Part shown: positions 4,536 to 6,988 of the stretch, in pieces
How the letters are laid out: every line of letters starts with the position of its first letter
Position numbering within the stretch: the first letter of the stretch is position 1
Assembly: GCA_002320555.1 (NCBI GenBank)
Contig: DCJV01000010.1
Coordinates: forward strand, 1-6,988
Source of the DNA: Ruminococcaceae bacterium UBA1691
Lineage (GTDB): Bacteria; Bacillota; Clostridia; Oscillospirales; Acutalibacteraceae
Direction of reading: 5' to 3'
DNA: 6,988 nt
The notes under the pieces: model-generated
Told to the model about the DNA's origin: nothing
The model's database searches: none
What the model saw: only the letters and a program-made list of their open reading frames with translations
Translations under genes and position numbers: made by a program

Positions 4536-6986
4536 ATGTGTAGAAAGAAATCCCGTGTATCCAGCAGACCGTTTGACATCTCTGTTTCCTACATCGCTGC
4601 CGAAAGGCGAATCAAGGTTTCGGCGCCGGACGCTTACCGCCTCGCGCTCAACGGAGCAGATGTTCCGCAGATCGTTGGAAAGGATCTGGAGGTTTATCCG
4701 CCTCTCACGGAGCAGGAGGTTCTGCTGTCCTTTCGGATAACCGATCCCTCCACAGGGAGGGAGACCGTCACCGGCGACTATCCAGTCCAGATTCCCGGCA
4801 TTTACCATACAAAGCCAGCGCACAAAAAGCCCACAGTCATCCCGGAGCTTGCGCAGTGGCACAGCGCCGACAGCGGCTGGTTTACTCCTTCCGAGACGAC
4901 GGCAATCGCCGTCTCCCCCGCTGCAAAGGACGATCTGTCCGCCGTGGCAGAGGAATTTCAGCAGGATTATCAGGATGTCGCGGGAGTGGGGCTTCCCATC
5001 CGCTATACGGATACGCCCAAGGGCGGTGATTTTTATCTGACTCTGGAGGAAAGAGAGGCGTTTCTCGGCCAGGAGGGCTACCGTATGGAAATCGGCGAAA
5101 CGGTGCTGGTTTCCGCCTCGCATTCCGATGGCATTTATTGGGCCACCAGAACCATCCTGCAGATTCTGCGGCAAAGCGGCGGGGAGCGGCGTATGCCGCG
5201 CGGAGAGATCCGGGATTACCCAAAGTATCCGGTGCGCGGCTTTATGCTGGACGTCGGCCGGCGGCCCTTTTCTCTGGAGACGTTGCGCGATGTCGCTAAA
5301 AATATGGCCTGGTACAAGATGAACGACCTTCAGCTTCATCTGAACGACAATTATATTTGGCTCGAGGATTATAACACCCGCGGCGAGGAAACGGACAGCT
5401 TCGAGGCATATGAGGCCATGCGGCTCGAATCCGGCCTGCAAAATGAAAAAGGAGAGACCGCGACCGCAAAGGATTATTCCTACACCAAGGCGGAATTTAA
5501 GTCTTTCATGGACGAAACGTCACAGCGGTACCATGTGCACATCGTCCCCGAGATCGACGTCCCTGCGCATGCCCTCTCCTTTGCCAAGGTTTTTCCAGAG
5601 TGTATGGTCAGGGACAAAACATCCCCTCTTCAAAAGGAGCGCCCCCTGACCGATCATCTGGACGTCAGCCGTCCGGAGGCGGTCGAATTCATCAAGCGTA
5701 TCTTTGACGACTATACCGGCGGAGAACAGCCCATCTTTGGGCCGGAAACGACGGTACATATTGGCGCGGACGAATTTCTTTCAGACTACGGTGCATATCG
5801 CCGTTTTTTGAATGAGCTTGTCCCGCATTTGAAGAAGACCAACCATGTGCGCCTGTGGGGTGGGCTTACGTGGATCAAGGACGACCCCGCCACGCAGATT
5901 GTTCCCGACGCCATCGAAAACGTACAAATGAACCTCTGGGCCTGCAGCTGGGCGGACGGTATGGAAATGTATGAAATGGGCTATCAGCTCATCAATACGA
6001 TCGATCATCTGCTCTACATGGTCCCCAACGGAAGGGGCAACAAGGGCAGCTATGCGGATCTGCTCAACAAAAAGGCAGTCTATCAAAAATTCGATCCGCG
6101 TAAGGTTCGCCTCAAAAGCGGGAAATACAAGGCCCTGCCCGCTGGAGATCCCCAGATGCTTGGCGCGGCTTACGCTCTCTGGAATGACAATATCGATAAA
6201 AAGGCATCTGGGCTGACGGAAACAGATCTCTTCCTCCGCTTTTTTGACGCACTGCCCCTGCTCTCGGAGAAGACTTGGGCCAACGGGCGGGAAAAGGGAA
6301 GCGCCAAAGAAATTGACCGGCTTGCCGAAACCATAGCCTTTGCGCCCCGCACCAATCCCCTGCGCCGTGAAAAATCGGTCAACGGCCTGTTTGCCGAATA
6401 CCGCTTTGACTCTGCACAATCTGTACAGCCGAAAAAGGATTGCTCAGGCAATGGCCGTAATCTTTTCAACACGGTTAACACGGACCTCTCCTCCGGGCTT
6501 TTGCTGCGCGGTGGGGAAAGTTTTGTGACAACGCCGCTTTCACAGCTTGAGATGGGTTCCTTTCTGGAATGCGGCATTATTTTTGACGAGATCATTCCCG
6601 GAGAGATTCTCTTTGAAAGCGATGCGCCCTACGGCACCTGCGATATCCGGATTACAGGAAACGGCAAGCTGGGCTTTACGCGGGAAGGCTATGAATACGA
6701 ATTCCCCTGCGAGCTGCCGGTCAAGCAGCGGCTTGTCCTGCGCATCCAGACCGGTCTGCAGGAGACGACGCTCTCTGTTGACGGGCGGCCGCCAAAGCCG
6801 GCCACCGGCAAATTCATTCACAACGGCACTGCAAAGTGCAAAGGCCTGAAAAATGCTTCTTTCCACCTGCCGGTTGAGCGGATCGGCTCCCGAACAAACG
6901 CCGTCCGGGCCAAAATTGATTTCGTCCGCATGGGGAAAGTGCAAGGTGGCCACGGCAAAAAAATTTTTTCATTACAGCTCAAATGA
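4536..6986 (+). CDS. GH20 glycosidase (beta-N-acetylhexosaminidase / lacto-N-biosidase type) with C-terminal LamG-like domain
   Basis: This complete 816-residue enzyme should cleave terminal beta-linked GlcNAc/GalNAc, or a disaccharide, by substrate-assisted catalysis through the 2-acetamido group. Regions in order: a small beta-rich domain (about 12-90); the GH20b domain (about 100-228, opening VIPELAQWHS); the GH20 TIM barrel (about 230-600); and a LamG/concanavalin-like beta sandwich (about 617-800, opening GLFAEYRFD). Barrel motifs are YPVRGFMLDVGR with R234 for the substrate, LQLHLNDN (265-272), VPEIDVPAH (337-345), VHIGADEF (407-414) with the catalytic pair D412-E413, W468 and W472, and ALWND (547-551). 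Where many exo-hexosaminidases have Trp-x-Glu, this protein has W549-N-D551. No signal peptide or membrane segment is visible. An in-frame stop at 4488-4490 and no alternative start codon rule out a longer N-terminus. Likely substrates are host mucin or milk-type glycans or cell-wall-derived sugars; specificity cannot be fixed from sequence alone. Confidence 0.92.
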   Translation: MCRKKSRVSSRPFDISVSYIAAERRIKVSAPDAYRLALNGADVPQIVGKDLEVYPPLTEQEVLLSFRITDPSTGRETVTGDYPVQIPGIYHTKPAHKKPTVIPELAQWHSADSGWFTPSETTAIAVSPAAKDDLSAVAEEFQQDYQDVAGVGLPIRYTDTPKGGDFYLTLEEREAFLGQEGYRMEIGETVLVSASHSDGIYWATRTILQILRQSGGERRMPRGEIRDYPKYPVRGFMLDVGRRPFSLETLRDVAKNMAWYKMNDLQLHLNDNYIWLEDYNTRGEETDSFEAYEAMRLESGLQNEKGETATAKDYSYTKAEFKSFMDETSQRYHVHIVPEIDVPAHALSFAKVFPECMVRDKTSPLQKERPLTDHLDVSRPEAVEFIKRIFDDYTGGEQPIFGPETTVHIGADEFLSDYGAYRRFLNELVPHLKKTNHVRLWGGLTWIKDDPATQIVPDAIENVQMNLWACSWADGMEMYEMGYQLINTIDHLLYMVPNGRGNKGSYADLLNKKAVYQKFDPRKVRLKSGKYKALPAGDPQMLGAAYALWNDNIDKKASGLTETDLFLRFFDALPLLSEKTWANGREKGSAKEIDRLAETIAFAPRTNPLRREKSVNGLFAEYRFDSAQSVQPKKDCSGNGRNLFNTVNTDLSSGLLLRGGESFVTTPLSQLEMGSFLECGIIFDEIIPGEILFESDAPYGTCDIRITGNGKLGFTREGYEYEFPCELPVKQRLVLRIQTGLQETTLSVDGRPPKPATGKFIHNGTAKCKGLKNASFHLPVERIGSRTNAVRAKIDFVRMGKVQGGHGKKIFSLQLK

Positions 6987-6988
6987 TC

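Noticed and set aside
4338..5441. Long open frame of 367 codons on the minus strand
   Set aside because: It runs antisense through the GH20 gene, the GH20 promoter and the transporter terminator, shows no recognisable domain, and is explained by GC-rich codon use on the coding strand.
6957..6969. Programmed ribosomal frameshift site in the A7T6 tract
   Set aside because: In the reading frame the codons are AAA AAA ATT TTT, which do not form an X-XXY-YYZ slippery heptamer, and no downstream stimulatory structure can be judged before the window ends.
1..6988. Mobile element, CRISPR array, phage or defence system
   Set aside because: There are no transposase, integrase, Cas, toxin-antitoxin or nuclease motifs, no direct-repeat arrays and no tRNA-like sequence in the window.

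Overview
The window reads as chromosomal DNA of a fairly GC-rich anaerobic Firmicute, most likely of class Clostridia (Oscillospiraceae/Ruminococcaceae-like). The basis is the strong GGAGG-type ribosome binding sites, the clostridial look of the TcdA and reductase proteins, and the intrinsic terminators. No marker gene is present, so this placement is an inference.

Layout, left to right. (1) Positions 1-95, minus strand: the first 31 codons of a gene that runs off the left edge, with a Rossmann-type N-terminus resembling clostridial dihydrodipicolinate-reductase-like dehydrogenases. (2) 221-928, minus strand: tcdA, the tRNA threonylcarbamoyladenosine dehydratase, closed by an intrinsic terminator at 155-188. 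(3) 929-1134: a divergent control region. It holds an extended -10 promoter with an upstream A-rich tract for tcdA. In the other direction it holds a perfect TATAAT without a recognisable -35 for the transporter, preceded by two separate inverted repeats. (4) 1135-4343, plus strand: a two-gene operon of an ABC ATPase and an 844-residue permease with two FtsX-type modules and two large extracytoplasmic domains, joined by an ATGA start/stop overlap and closed by a strong terminator at 4382-4429. (5) 4536-6986, plus strand: a complete 816-residue GH20 glycosidase (beta-N-acetylhexosaminidase/lacto-N-biosidase type) with its own promoter, an extra N-terminal beta domain, a C-terminal LamG-like domain and no visible signal peptide.

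The ATPase and permease form one MacB/Bce-superfamily transporter, a class usually used for peptide or antibiotic efflux, antimicrobial-peptide resistance or lipoprotein/envelope work. The GH20 enzyme would remove GlcNAc/GalNAc-type residues or a disaccharide from glycans. A strong terminator and a new promoter separate the two, so they are neighbours but probably not one transcription unit. tcdA is a housekeeping tRNA-modification gene.

I see no mobile element, CRISPR array, tRNA or rRNA, and no convincing new multi-gene system. The points most worth a second look are the control region of the transporter, whose 14-bp palindrome fits a BceR-like operator although no two-component genes are in view, and the apparently cytoplasmic, LamG-bearing GH20 enzyme.
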